A DNA stretch of 64,000 nucleotides. It comes from Dryas octopetala. Its lineage: Eukaryota > Streptophyta > Magnoliopsida > Rosales > Rosaceae. The notes under the pieces were generated by a model. The model saw only the letters and a program-made list of their open reading frames with translations. It was not told where the DNA came from and made no database searches. Shown here in pieces: positions 11,007-22,595 of this stretch. Position 1 is the first letter of the stretch. The number at the start of each line of letters is the position of its first letter. The stretch covers positions 7,609,271 to 7,673,270 of the forward strand of contig OY992834.1 of the NCBI GenBank assembly GCA_963921425.1, written 5' to 3'. The position numbers and the translations under genes were made by a program.

Positions 11007-12386
11007 ATGCAGCTGCTCTCTCTGCGTTCATCGAAAACTGTAACAACCGCCACTTGCTCTCTGACCCTCCCGCCAAAACCCCCACCACTCTTCTTCTTCG
11101 ACTTCTTCTGCTACTCCTCACAACCCCATCAACAAAACCATGGAATCGGGTCTCCCTGCAGAGTCCAAAAGCTCATCGCTGCCCAATCCGATCCTCTCCT
11201 CGCCAAAGAGATCTTCGACTACGCCGCTCGCCAACCCCATTTCCGCCACTCCTACGCCTCCTACTTCACTCTCATTCTCAAGCTCGGCCGCTGTAACTAC
11301 TTCTCTCTCGTCGACGACCTCCTCATCCGCCTCAAGTCCCAGCGCAACTACTCCGTCACCCCCGGCCTCTTTTCCCACCTCATCAAAATCTACGGCGACG
11401 CCAATTTGCCCCACAAGGCCCTCCGGACCTTCTACACCATGATGGAGTTTCACTGCAAGCCTTCCACTAAACACTTGAACCGCATTCTTCAGATTCTCGT
11501 TTCTCACCGGAACTTTCTCCGGCCGGCTTTCGACGTTTTCAAGGACGCTCACCGTCATGGCGTTCTGCCCAATACGCAATCTTATAATATCTTGATGCGT
11601 GCGTTTTGTTTGAATGGGGATCTTAGTATTGCGTACCAGCTGTTCAACAAAATGTTTCAGAGAGACCTTGTTCCGGATGTGGAGTCGTATCGTATTTTGA
11701 TGCAGGGGTTGTGTAGGAAGGGTCAGGTGAATACCGCAGTGGACTTCTTGGAGGCTATGTTGAACAAAGGGTTCGTTCCGGATACGTTGAGTTATACAAG
11801 TTTGTTGAATAGTTTGTGTAGGAAGAAGAAGCTTCGCGAGGCGTATAAGCTTCTTTGCAGGATGAAGGTTAAGGGGTGCAATCCTGATATTGTTCATTAT
11901 AACACTGTTATACTGGGGTTTTGTAGGGAAGGGCGTCCGATGGATGCTTGTAAGGTTCTTGAGGATATGGCATCAAATGGGTGCTTACCAAATTTGGTGT
12001 CTTATCGGACTTTGGTTAGCGGGTTATGCGATCAGGGGATGCTTGATGAGGCAAAGAGTTATATGGAGACGATGATATCAAAAGGGTTTTCTCCCCATTT
12101 CTCGGTTGTTCATGCTTTGGTTAAAGGATTCTGTAATGTGGGTAGGATTGAGGAAGCTTGTGGAGTTATGGAGGAGATGCTAAAGCACGGGGAGGTTCCT
12201 CACACTGAGACTTGGCTTGCAATAGTTCCTAGGATATGCGAAGAGATTGAGATGGTGAGAATGGAGGAAACTCTGAAAGAGGTAATGAAGGTAGAAATTA
12301 AGGCAAACACAAGAATAGTGGAGGCAGCTTCTGGTTTGGAGGACTACTTGATCAAAAAGATACGGGCCAACTCAAGGAGAGCTTAA
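11007..12386 (+). CDS. Pentatricopeptide repeat (P-type) protein, probably mitochondrial
   Basis: Intronless, 459 residues. The N-terminus is Ser/Thr/Arg-rich with few acidic residues, like an organelle targeting peptide. From about residue 100 to 430 there are roughly eight to nine 35-residue PPR motifs. Examples are the blocks around SYNILMRAFCLNGDLSIAYQ, SYRILMQGLCRKGQVNTAVD and HYNTVILGFCREGRPMDAC. There is no PLS pattern and no E or DYW domain, so this is a P-class protein, expected to bind and stabilise or process an organellar transcript. It resembles what I remember as Arabidopsis At4g01400-type PPR proteins; that identity needs a search. The coding start is unusually GC-rich compared with its flanks. 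Confidence 0.9.
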   Translation: MQLLSLRSSKTVTTATCSLTLPPKPPPLFFFDFFCYSSQPHQQNHGIGSPCRVQKLIAAQSDPLLAKEIFDYAARQPHFRHSYASYFTLILKLGRCNYFSLVDDLLIRLKSQRNYSVTPGLFSHLIKIYGDANLPHKALRTFYTMMEFHCKPSTKHLNRILQILVSHRNFLRPAFDVFKDAHRHGVLPNTQSYNILMRAFCLNGDLSIAYQLFNKMFQRDLVPDVESYRILMQGLCRKGQVNTAVDFLEAMLNKGFVPDTLSYTSLLNSLCRKKKLREAYKLLCRMKVKGCNPDIVHYNTVILGFCREGRPMDACKVLEDMASNGCLPNLVSYRTLVSGLCDQGMLDEAKSYMETMISKGFSPHFSVVHALVKGFCNVGRIEEACGVMEEMLKHGEVPHTETWLAIVPRICEEIEMVRMEETLKEVMKVEIKANTRIVEAASGLEDYLIKKIRANSRRA

Positions 12387-13353
12387 TGTTTCTTGGTATG
12401 TGGCTCACTGGTTTCTTTCAACTCCCTGCAGGCTCTAGCATGAGGATCTGTTGGATTTTGGTCAAGTTACTAGCTTTACTTTGTTCTATTTCACTGAATG
12501 AGTGCTCTTCTAAAGTTGTAGTCTTGTTTAAATTGTTATTGAATTTGAGTTTCTCACAATCTGTAACATAAAATCATTCATCCACCATTCATTTGTTCAG
12601 TTTTGCATTAATTATAGTAATTGGAATAGTGAATTGGTCTGGTTATCGGTTGTTGTCCATATGCAACTTATGGATCTTACGGTTAACCTTTAAAAGCAAT
12701 TGAAATTAGTTTCCATTGAGACCACTTCAGTTGTCTAAAAGTTTATTTATGTTTCCATTGGGGGATTGCAGGGATCATGGAGAACAGATTGTGCTTATCG
12801 TTCTGGGCTAGTATGATTGCGATGCAACTGAAACAAATCTCTTTCGCGGATAATGGAGAAGCTGTATGCTTTCAGTATTCGTTTGTGGACAAAGATCAGC
12901 CTATTATGTCCAATTTTGCAGCTAGGAACTGTTAAACCATGGAGGCATGCCGACATCAAAGCAAATTACTGTTTAGTTGCACTCTTTGAGTGTTGACATT
13001 GTGCCTGCCAACATTGGCTGACATGTAAGAGCTTCAAAAAATGACTTGTATTCTTATTGTATCACCAAAACCAACTATTCTTTTCGCTCTCTCTTGCTCT
13101 CTAATACACAGTACACATCTATAAAGGGTACATGACAAACATACTAAAATTCATAAGCACCAATCTAGCTACTACAAAAGCTACAATAACATATCTATGG
13201 AACAATTCAGCACTGTTGCCAATCTTGGAAATTGTACTACACCCAAAACTCTACACATTAGGCAGATTCTGATGCAGAATCATAAAATTTAGAATCTGGC
13301 AGGCATTGGGATGGATGGTCTCTTGTGCAGTAATGAAGATTGAAGACTTGAGG
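12387..13353. other. Intergenic, convergent 3' ends of the PPR and RRM genes
   Basis: No coding region. This stretch holds the 3' flanks of the plus-strand PPR gene and the minus-strand RRM gene. A possible spliced 3' UTR of the PPR gene is suggested by an acceptor-like GGGGGATTGCAG near 12759-12770. Confidence 0.4.
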
Positions 13354-14437
13354 TCAAGGGTAAGTCCTTTGTAAAAGTCCTCTTACTATTATTTTCCGAC
13401 CACAAAACTCCTGACAAGCAGCAATGGAATAAATCACAAGAGAAAGAGAAATGGAAATGGAAAATTAAGGTTCAAAATGGGGGAGAATTCATGTGTTTTA
13501 CCGTTCCATCTAAAGAGACCGCTGCGTCGCGCTCTGCAGCTGAAGAGAATGAGAGGAACCCATAAGCACGGTTCTTCCCGGACTTGCGATCGTGCAACAC
13601 TCTTGCACTAGCCACAGTCCCAAACTGACTAAAATGGCTTCTCAAAACGTGAGGCTGCACAGCCCAGGCAAGGTTACCAACATAGAGTTTGTGAGGGCTT
13701 TCATAGACCCTGTCCTTCACCGGTGTTGAATTCATTGCCTCAGAGTTCTTCCTCCTCCTCGGGTTCATATGAACCGAAAACCTGACCCGCATTTCCCTCC
13801 CCCCAACATCCTTCAAAACAATGATCAACTTTCAGCACTAAAAATCAAAGAATAGAATCAAACACAAAAAGGGTAGCTGAGTTTGAGATTAATGAACACT
13901 TACACATCCATCCAGTGCAGCAATGGCGGCTTTTGCGGCGTCCATGGAGCCCATTGTGACGTAACCCGACCCGCGGCTTATACCCGTCTCGGAGCTCCGG
14001 GAAATCTCTACAGAGAAAACGGTCCCGTGAGGCTTGAACATCTCCATGAGGTCTGGAATGTCGGAGCTCCTGGGAAGATTACACACGTACAACTCACACG
14101 GTCTCGACGGGTTCTGCTTGTTCAATCCCCCGCCTGAAATGTCGTCGTTGGGCCTCTCGTCCTCCACCTCATACCCATACTGACCCACCTCTTCTTCTTC
14201 AGCCACTAGGTCCACCACCAGCTCATCTTCCAATACGGCCAGCGCCGTCAAAACGCCAGACCCATTTTTGGGGTACCTAAGCTTCTGCTGATGCTTCTGC
14301 TGCAACAAAGGGCGCGACCCCCATCTCAAAACGAACCGTTTCAGAGTAACTGCGCCAGCGCTCTTCTTGCTATTGCTGTTAGCAATCCAAGAGGAAGAAG
14401 AGGGTCTTATGTTTAAGCAAGTGCCTGCCATGGCCAT
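13354..14437 (-). CDS. Chloroplast ribonucleoprotein with two RRM domains
   Basis: Three exons (13904-14437, 13502-13810, 13354-13410), all joined in phase 0, giving 299 residues. The N-terminus (1 to about 60) is Ser/Lys/Arg-rich, like a plastid transit peptide. An acidic stretch (EDELVVDLVAEEEEV, about 70-84) follows, as in cp29/cp31/cp33 ribonucleoproteins. RRM1 starts near 115 (RNP2 LYVCNL) and RRM2 near 219 (RNP2 LYVGNL, RNP1 NRAYGFLSF). The last exon supplies the closing strand, EFCGRKIIVRG. cpRNPs bind and stabilise many plastid mRNAs and support RNA editing. The block GGREMRVRFSV recalls the Arabidopsis At2g35410/At4g09040 group, from memory. Confidence 0.88.
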
Positions 14438-15336
14438 AGCTCACCCAACTTGCATTTTCACTCGCTCTTCTTTATATATCGCATTTTTCATATGGATAAG
14501 ATTACGGCTATCCAGGTTTTCAACGGGTCGTTTGTTATGCTGGATTGGGCCGGACGGCCCGAACTACACTTTATATAGATGTGTCAAATGGATCAGGTCG
14601 TGCTGAGCTCATTTTGGCCTGGATTGGTTGCATAATATAAGATTTGATAAAATAAATAGCTAGATTCATGTTTATTTAAGAAAAAAAATAAAGGGTATCT
14701 TTTAACTTGACGGAAAAAGATGGGAAGAAGATTCTCCACTAATCCCACTAATTTTGGTAGAATTAAAAGGGATAAGTTTTCCCTTATGATTAATTTATTT
14801 TATTCTCATTTTTTTTCTTGAATATACATAAATTTAGTTATTTATTGTATCCAATCATATCCTATGCATCAAAAAAGCCTTTATGTTTTGTGTTGGTTTA
14901 CTTAAAAGTTGTCATATTATTGGCAAAAAAAAAAAGTTGTGTCATATTGATTCAGCTAGCTTTGTGCTAGTTTTCATATTAAAGCTGCGTCACTTCCTTC
15001 ATTGGATGGTTTCAGGCTTGCTTGTCTCTCTCTCATATTGGAAGGCTAGGTTTGGAACCCTTTAGGAACTGAATCGCTGGAAAGATCTCTTCTTTGGTTT
15101 AAACCGATCATTTGTCATCTAATTTTTCATCAAGTAATGACCATGTGCGCATCACAAGCCCTTTCTTTAAGGGTATTAATGTCATTTTGTGTGCTTATGA
15201 GAGGATGGAGTTGACTAAAGTCAAGTGGGCATTCCATATTAGGTGGTACATGTGTCAATATCTAATGTCCACTTGATTTAGGTCACGGCCTCATCCTTTT
15301 CTTAGGCATACGAAATAAGTTATTGGTTTTAAAAAA
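14438..15336. other. Intergenic, RRM promoter side
   Basis: No gene seen. A TGGGCC site-II type motif lies near 14545, upstream of the minus-strand RRM gene. The rest is AT-rich. Confidence 0.4.
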
Positions 15337-15765
15337 GGTCAGTGCTATTCATACCACTCTAAATTGCTGAATTGACCACCCTATTTTAAAATTTTAACTT
15401 TACCTTTAAAATAAAAAATTTCAATTTTGTTCGTCGGGTCATTCGACAGTTATCTACTGAAATATTTATAATTATTCGACAGTTATTTGCTAAATATTGG
15501 TGGATTATTCGGTGGTTATAGATTATTCGGTGGATAACCACCGAATGGAAATGAAAAAGGCATTCGACAGTTATCTGTCGAAATATTTGTATTTATTCGA
15601 CACTTATCTGCCGAACATTGGTGGATGTTTCGGTAGATGACCACCGAATGGATCTGGGTAATTTCATTATATTTTTGCAATAAAGGGTAAAATAGAAAAA
15701 AAATTGAAAAAAATTTATTAAGGTGGTCAACTCAGCAACTAAGGGTGGTTTGCATAACCTCACTC
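15337..15765. mobile_element. MITE with imperfect terminal inverted repeats
   Basis: The left end (AGTGCTATTCATACCACTCT, then TTGCTGAATTGACCACCCT) pairs with the reverse complement of the right end (AAGGTGGTCAACTCAGCAACT, then GGTTTGCATAACCTCACT). TTAAAAAA flanks both sides (15329-15336 and 15766-15773). This is a possible 8-bp hAT-like duplication, although the site is low-complexity. Inside are repeated CATTCGACAGTTATCT and ACCACCGAATGG blocks. A related copy begins near 63880. Confidence 0.7.
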
Positions 15766-16017
15766 TTAAAAAAAAAAAGAGCAAAATGTGCGCTAGTTCA
15801 TTACTAGGAAATTGATAAAAACTGACGTGGGTTGTATATTGTATAACAAAATATAATGTGGGTATAACATTATAATAGTTTTTTTTATTGGGTTGCAAAT
15901 CGGAACTACTCCATTAATTTGGGTGGTATTTGCGCAAAATTCCCGCGAAAAATTGACATTTCTTGTTTTTAAAAAAATATTAAATGAGTTATTTAGTTCG
16001 GACTTGTTAGAGTACCC

Positions 16018-16038
16018 GGCCCAATATAATTATGGGCC
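16018..16038. promoter_or_regulatory. Paired site-II (TGGGCC) motifs before COG4
   Basis: GGCCCA at 16018-16023 and TGGGCC at 16033-16038 lie about 100 bp before the COG4 ATG. Site-II motifs are TCP-factor targets common in promoters of growth-related and housekeeping plant genes. Confidence 0.5.
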
Positions 16039-16137
16039 GAGTATTTTGTTTTTTGTTTTGGCTTTTTTGCTTCATCTTCTTCACCAACAGTCCCATTTCA
16101 GACTCGCACACAGATCAAACCAGTCGACGACGCTCTC

Positions 16138-19100
16138 ATGGAGTCGGATCAACTGTCGATCAAATTCGGGACCCAAGAGGCCCTGGAGCACGTGCGAAGC
16201 CTGACGGACGTGGGAGCCATGACGCGGCTCCTCCATGAGTGCATAGCGTACCAGCGAGCCTTAGATCTGGACCTCGACAACCTCCTCTCCCAACGCTCCG
16301 ACCTCGACAAGCAGCTCCTCAGTCTCCACAAGTCCTCGCAGGTGCTCGAGATCGTCAAGGCCGACTCCGATCACGTGCTCGCCAACGTCACCTCCACGTG
16401 CGACCTCGCTGACCACGTCAGCGCCAAGGTCCGCGAGCTCGACCTCGCCCAGTCGCGTGTCAAGTCCACGCTCCTCCGCTTGGACGCGATCGTCGAGCGC
16501 AGCAACTGCATCGACGGCGTGAAGCAAGCGCTCGACGGACAAGACTACGAGTCTGCCGCCCAGTATGTTCAGCGGTTTATTCAGATTGATTCTGAGTACA
16601 AGGACTCTGGGTCTGAGCAACGAGACCAGCTCATGGAGTCGAAGAGGCAGCTCGAAGCGATTGTGAAAAAGAAGCTCTCTTTGGCTGTGGACCAGAGAGA
16701 CCATCCGAATGTGTTGAGGTTTATTAGGTTATACACGCCGTTGGGGTTAGAAGAAGAGGGTTTGCAGGTTTATGTGGGTTACTTAAGGAAGGTGATTGGG
16801 ATGAGATCCAGGCTTGAATTCGAGAACTTGGTGGAGATAATGGAGCAAAACAATCAGACCCATCAGACACAGGCGGTCAATTTTGTTGGGTGTTTGACCA
16901 ATTTGTTTAAGGACATTGTGTTGGCCGTTGAAGAGAACGATGAGATTTTGCGAGGGCTTTGTGGGGAAGATGGGATTGTTTACGCCATTTGTGAGCTTCA
17001 AGAGGAGTGTGATTCGAGGGGTACTTTGATTTTGAAGAAGTACATGGAGTATAGGAAATTGCCCAAGTTGTCCTCCGAGATCAATGCCCAGAACAAGAAT
17101 TTGCTTAATGTTGGTGGTGTTGGTGTTGGGTCTGAGGGACCTGACCCGAGAGAGGTTGAGCTGTTTTTGGAAGAGATACTGTCTTTGATGCAATTGGGTG
17201 AAGATTATACTGAATTCATGGTGTCTAAGATCAAGGGATTGGCTAATGTTGACCCAGATTTAGGCCCGCGAGCGACTAAGGCTTTCAGGAGTGGAAGTTT
17301 TAGCAAAGTGGTTCAGGATATTACTGGATTTTATGTCATATTGGAGGGTTTCTTTATGGTGGAGAATGTGAGGAAGGCGATAAGGATCGATGAGCATGTG
17401 CCTGACAGTCTTACGACTTCAATGGTCGACGATGTTTTCTATGTTTTGCAGAGTTGCTTGCGAAGGGCCATTTCCACTTTGAATATCAGCCCAGTGATTG
17501 CTGTGTTGAGTGGAGCAAGTAGCTTGTTGAGCAATGAGTACCATGAGGCTTTGCAACAGAAGATGAGAGAGCCCAATCTTGGTGCAAAGCTGTTCTTGGG
17601 TGGTGTTGGTGTGCAAAAGACTGGGACGGAGATTGCCACGGCTTTGAATAATATGGACGTGAGTAGTGAGTATGTCCTCAAACTGAAACACGAGATTGAG
17701 GAGCAATGTTCAGAGGTAATTGAAATGATTCTGTTTATTATTTGCTTTACTTTTCAACATTTGTGACATGAATGATAACTACACTGATTAGGCAAGTCTT
17801 TGTCTCGCATTTAACTTTCTTTGTATTAGGTTCGAAGCCCATCTGCGTAACCATGCATATTTAGATTTATACAAATACAATCCTTCATTTAATCTTAGTG
17901 TGTGCCCCCTCTAGTGTCTAAGTCCCTGTTCTTTGAGATTTGTTTTGCAACAGCTTTGTCAATCTTTGCAAACATAATAGAACTATACATACTCTATTAC
18001 TTTACAGTGAGAAGAGAACATTTGTTGATAATACAAATATGAAATGGAGGTTGATGTGGTGCCAACTTGCTTTTGTAATGAAAGTTGTGTGATTGCCCGT
18101 GATTGTGCATTAATGATCACTTGATAGTGCTACATAGTGCTCTATTTTAGTAGATTGGTTTGCTAAATTTCACTTTGGATGCTGCAGTTGTAGGCTTCTT
18201 TATAGGATCAAATCTATACATTTAAAGTTTGCTACTGTAGTCTAGCAAGTTGATAAGTGCAATAGAATACATACATTTATGATGTCTTTCTTTATTTACT
18301 TATTGTATGATCTGTTCACGTAGCTGTTGCCTGTACCTTCTTAATCCTTTGGATTTTTCAGTTTCTATTCTTCATTTTTTCTCTACTATACTGAAATTCA
18401 TGCACAGAGGTGAAGAGTCAAAAGAGCATTGTAACTCATTGAGACAGTTGTTTAGCATTTCTCAAAGCCCATTTGCCACCTGTGGATGGTTATAATTCAG
18501 TGCAAATGGAAATAGTCCTTAAGAGCCACATTTTGGCTGTCCAGAGTTATCAAAATGGCCTTGACAACATGTATAGTATTAGGTTTTTGTTTATAGATTT
18601 ATATCATGCTTGCGTTGCTCTCTAGGCTGTACTTCTAAGTATTCTATTGTACTTGGGAGGTCACATATACCTTGTTGGTTGCTTCAGTATAATGTTTATA
18701 TACACTAGAAAATTCTCTGGTTATATGGGGTTCTTTTATATCCTTTTTTTTTTCCTTCTTAAATTTATGTTAAATTTTGTCATTTGATGTGATCATTGGT
18801 TTGGTTGGATTTTATTGTTTGGCTACATATTTTACTGTTTCTTTATCTAAACATTTCCAATATCAGGAATTAAACAGACTGATATCTTCTTTATCAGGTA
18901 TTTCCTGCACCAGCTGATAGAGAAAAAGTTAAGTCTTGTCTGTCCGAATTAGGGGATATGAGCAACGCATTCAAGCAAGCTTTGAATTCTGGCTTGGAAC
19001 AACTAGTGGCAACTGTGACACCCCGTATCCGTCCAGTGCTAGATAATGTGGCAACCATCAGCTATGAGCTTTCAGAGGCTGAATATGCAGATAATGAGGT

Positions 19101-19527
19101 TAATGACCCATGGGTCCAAAGGCTTCTTCATGCTGTTGAGACAAATGTAGCATGGCTGCAGCCTCTAATGACTGCCAACAACTATGACTCATTTGTACAT
19201 TTGGTAATTGACTTCCTTGTGAAGAGGCTTGAAGTAATTATGATGCAGAAAAGATTCAGTCAACTTGGAGGCCTTCAACTAGACAGAGATGCCAGGGCAT
19301 TGGTAAGCCACTTCTCTAGTATGACTCAAAGGACTGTTAGAGACAAGTTTGCTCGTCTCACTCAAATGGCAACAATCCTCAACTTAGAAAAGGTATCTGA
19401 GATTCTAGATTTCTGGGGTGAGAATTCGGGACCTATGACATGGAGACTGACACCGGCCGAGGTCAGGCGAGTTTTGGGTTTGAGAGTTGATTTTAAACCT
19501 GAAGCAATTGCCGCTCTCAAGTTGTAA
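16138..19527 (+). CDS. COG4: Conserved oligomeric Golgi complex subunit 4
   Basis: Two exons (16138-17715 and 18898-19527) around a 1.18-kb intron give 735 residues, close to the usual plant COG4 length. COG4 is part of lobe A of the COG complex, a tether on Golgi membranes for vesicles in intra-Golgi retrograde traffic. The N-terminal 180 residues are rich in heptad-like helices (for example LDLDNLLSQRSDLDKQLLSL). A long helical-rod body follows, and the C-terminal exon carries the conserved region from VFPAPADREKV to EILDFWGENSGPMTWRLTPAEVRRVLGL. The exon junction reads QCSE-VFPAP and is in phase 0. There is no signal peptide or membrane span, as expected for a peripheral complex subunit. 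I recall COG4 and a PPR gene sharing the locus name At4g01400 in Arabidopsis, which would make this arrangement an old one. Confidence 0.95.
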
Positions 19528-20428
19528 TCCCCTTCTGAATTGACACTTACCCTTCATATTCTTTTGTTGTTTCCTTTTCATAAATATCATATCTTCATTC
19601 TTATTATTACCATTTATTACAGCTTTTGTTTACCAGATTTTTCTGTAATATTTTACCTAGAACATGTACTTTCAATTTTGAACCTCAAAAAGTGTAGAAG
19701 AATACTTCGATTATTGGAATTTTGGGGGCAATTTACCATTCATATTTCCATTGCCAACTTTGTTAATTTTAAAAGTTCAGAAGTTATTAAGTTATTCTCT
19801 CATACTAGAATTGACATAATATCGAAGTATGTTATGATGCTTATTGCCAGGTTAAAATGAGTGTCAATTTTGTTCATTACTCTTTAACTTTTAACTACGG
19901 TGTAGTATTACTATTTCACTAACCCGTATTGTACAATGCATACTATTAACTATGTCTAAGTTCTAATATTAATGCCTGGCCAGAAAAAAAAAAAGTTCTA
20001 ATATTAATGCAATTAATATCATCACAAGTTCATAAGAGGATCGACTATTTTGCGTTGTGTGAACTAATGCTGTCATATCAATTTAATAAGTAGGACCCAA
20101 TGAAAGCAAAATTTTGAGAATCATTGTGCAGATAAATATAATAATATTGGAAACAGAAAACCAACATCCCTTCAGGGTTTTGCTTGCGATTACAAAAACA
20201 GTGATAACTTAAAAACGAGCATGAACAAAATTGAAACGAAAGACCCACCCTAAACAAACATGTCCTGCTTACAGTAGAAAAGCTAATACAATCTTTGTAA
20301 GTAACAAGTAACTGCTAGCAGTAACTAAAAATGAACACCATGCATATCTAGGAACAGAGGCAAACCACCAGGTTTTCTTTTGCTAATGAAGGCAAAGCAC
20401 AAGTTGATTGCTAGAAGTCCAACATAAA
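19528..20428. other. Intergenic, convergent COG4 and PDH 3' ends
   Basis: No coding region. The stretch holds the COG4 3' flank and the probable 3' UTR of the minus-strand PDH E1-alpha gene. Confidence 0.45.
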
Positions 20429-22595
20429 TTAGACGTGAGCAGTGCCCTGAGTGAATTTAGGATCCTCACATCTGTACCGACCATCAGGTCCAATTCCAAA
20501 ACCCTTTGGATCCGCAAAGACATTCTCCAGCAGCTGGCTGCGAGGTGGAAGTGGGCTCTCATCGGCGAACTCAACAGCATCCTCAAGCACCTCATCTATC
20601 TTCTTATCTATCACCTTCAACTCTTGTTCAGTGGCTAAATTGTGCTCAAATATGTATTTCTTCAACGCTGTGATGGGGTCTCTGGCAGCATATTTTGCCT
20701 TCTCAGCTGACAAAATAGAACCAAACATGGTTGTTGTTAATATTTAAACAACGATAACTTGATATTGGTTTTCACCGTTCAAGTAGACAAATAGAACAGA
20801 TAATCCAACAAAACGGCGGAAAAAGTTAAATCATGGGCAAATGCACACAATTATTAACTCCTCTTGTAAATGATTTTATCAGCTGATAGACATGCTTAAG
20901 AAATTGACAAGTAAAAGCTTAAACTAGTAAGCCAATCTCTTCAAAATCAAGGAGAACAACAATCTAATATCTAAACAGCTACAGAACTATCTACAAAATG
21001 TACAACCGCCAAAGAGAAAAAGGAGAGGCATAGTTTAGCTCTTAAAATGCACAACAGCAGAAGCTACCATAACCAAGAATTGCCCAAAACAAGTACATGA
21101 CTAAAAAGGAAAGACATTATTCAAATACTCACCAGGGTCACGGAGCTCATCGGGATCAGCCAATGAATGTCCTCTAAACCTGTATGTTTCACATTCCACC
21201 AATGTTGGCCCTTCTCCTCTCCTGGCCCTTCCAATCGCCTCCTTTGCCACCTCCCTCACCTTCAAAACATCCATCCCATCCACATGAACACCCGGCATGC
21301 CAAATGCAGGCCCCTTCTTCCAAATTTCTGGATCAGAAGTAGCCCTCAGATGTGACATTCCAATAGCCCACAAATTGTTCTCCACAACAAACACAATTGG
21401 CAATTTCCACAATGCTGCCATGTTCAAACACTCAAAGAACTGACCATTATTACAAGTCCCGTCTCCAAAAAATGCTAATGTCACATGATCACAGTCTGCC
21501 TCTTTCAACACCTCCCTCTTATATCTAGAGGTGAAAGCTGCACCTGTTGCCACCGGTATCCCTTCACCAATAAATGCAAACCCACCAAGCACATTGTGCT
21601 CTTTTGAGAACATGTGCATTGAACCACCTTGGCCTCGGCAACAACCAGTGGCCTTCCCGAAGAGCTCACTCATCACAGCACGAGCAGGGACACCCTTACT
21701 CAAAGAGTGTACATGATCACGGTATGTGCTCACCACACTATCTTCCTTCTTTGTAAGCTTGATAAAGCCAGTTGACACAGCTTCTTGGCCATTGTAAAGG
21801 TGAACAAACCCGAACATTTTGCCTCTGTAATACATCTGGGCACACATGTCCTCAAAAGCTCTGCCCAGTACCATGTCTTCATACAGCTCCAAGCCTTCCT
21901 CTCTTGTTATCAGCTAAAAGCACAAAGATTTAAAAGCCATATAGTCTTATACACTGTTCATTTCATAAAAAATCGTACTCTTCCAAAAAAAACATATTAG
22001 GCAAAAAGCTAGATGTGTACTTCAACAGCTCTTTAAACTTAATTACAATATATAACGAAGTTTCCCCTACTTCAAACATAAGACGCAAATCAAATTGAAT
22101 CAAATCAACCGAGAAACAGAATTGGAAGTTGAATTTTTGAATTTTTTTGCTCTGGGTTTCCAATCCTCCCAAACAAGTTAAATTGAGCTTGATTAAGTAG
22201 AATTGCTCGTAAAGCTCAGCTACCCAATACTAAAATCCTCAAAAAGCTTTCAACAAAGGAAATGAATTTGGAAACCCCATTAAGAAAAAACAAAACGTAC
22301 CCAGAAAATTCAATCAAGAAATGAAATTTAAGAACAAAAGTATTACCAGATTGGTGGATGCATGGACCTTCTTCTCCTTGACAGCTTCGGAGATGGCAAC
22401 GACAGCGGATCGACGGTGGGCATTGGAATGATTGGGCTTGGCAGAGAGAGAAGTGGGACGGAGGTTGCGGGTGGATCCCAGAAAAGACGAGGCCTTTGGC
22501 AAGAGCAAAGAGGAGGGCTTGGTGTCATTGGATCTGGGGGTGGTGGTGTTGAGGGGGAGGGGTTGGGGGAGATTGGTGGTGGCGGAGAAGGACAT
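20429..22595 (-). CDS. Plastidial pyruvate dehydrogenase E1 component, alpha subunit
   Basis: Three exons (22347-22595, 21133-21913, 20429-20706) give 435 residues. The protein is the thiamine-diphosphate-dependent E1 alpha chain. With E1 beta it decarboxylates pyruvate and passes the acetyl group to E2, supplying acetyl-CoA for fatty acid synthesis in the plastid. Residues 1 to about 70 are a Ser/Thr/Pro-rich transit peptide. The ThDP/Mg motif spans about 233-263, from GDGTCNN to VENN. Other family blocks are [34 protein letters not shown] and [17 protein letters not shown]. The length and [14 protein letters not shown] junction match the plastidial isoform, not the mitochondrial one. The mitochondrial regulatory Ser phosphorylation loop is not obvious. 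Start chosen at [10 protein letters not shown]; an upstream in-frame ATG lacks transit-peptide character. Confidence 0.95.

Noticed and set aside
11118..11897. Open frame of 259 codons on the minus strand
   Set aside because: Lies antisense within the PPR gene, which has clear repeated motifs; no family character of its own.
16138..17766. COG4 as a single-exon 542-residue gene
   Set aside because: The frame after 17715 is intron read-through; the GAG/GTAATT donor joins in phase to the conserved exon at 18898.
21167..21756. Plus-strand frames across the PDH E1-alpha gene
   Set aside because: Antisense shadows of a well-conserved enzyme.
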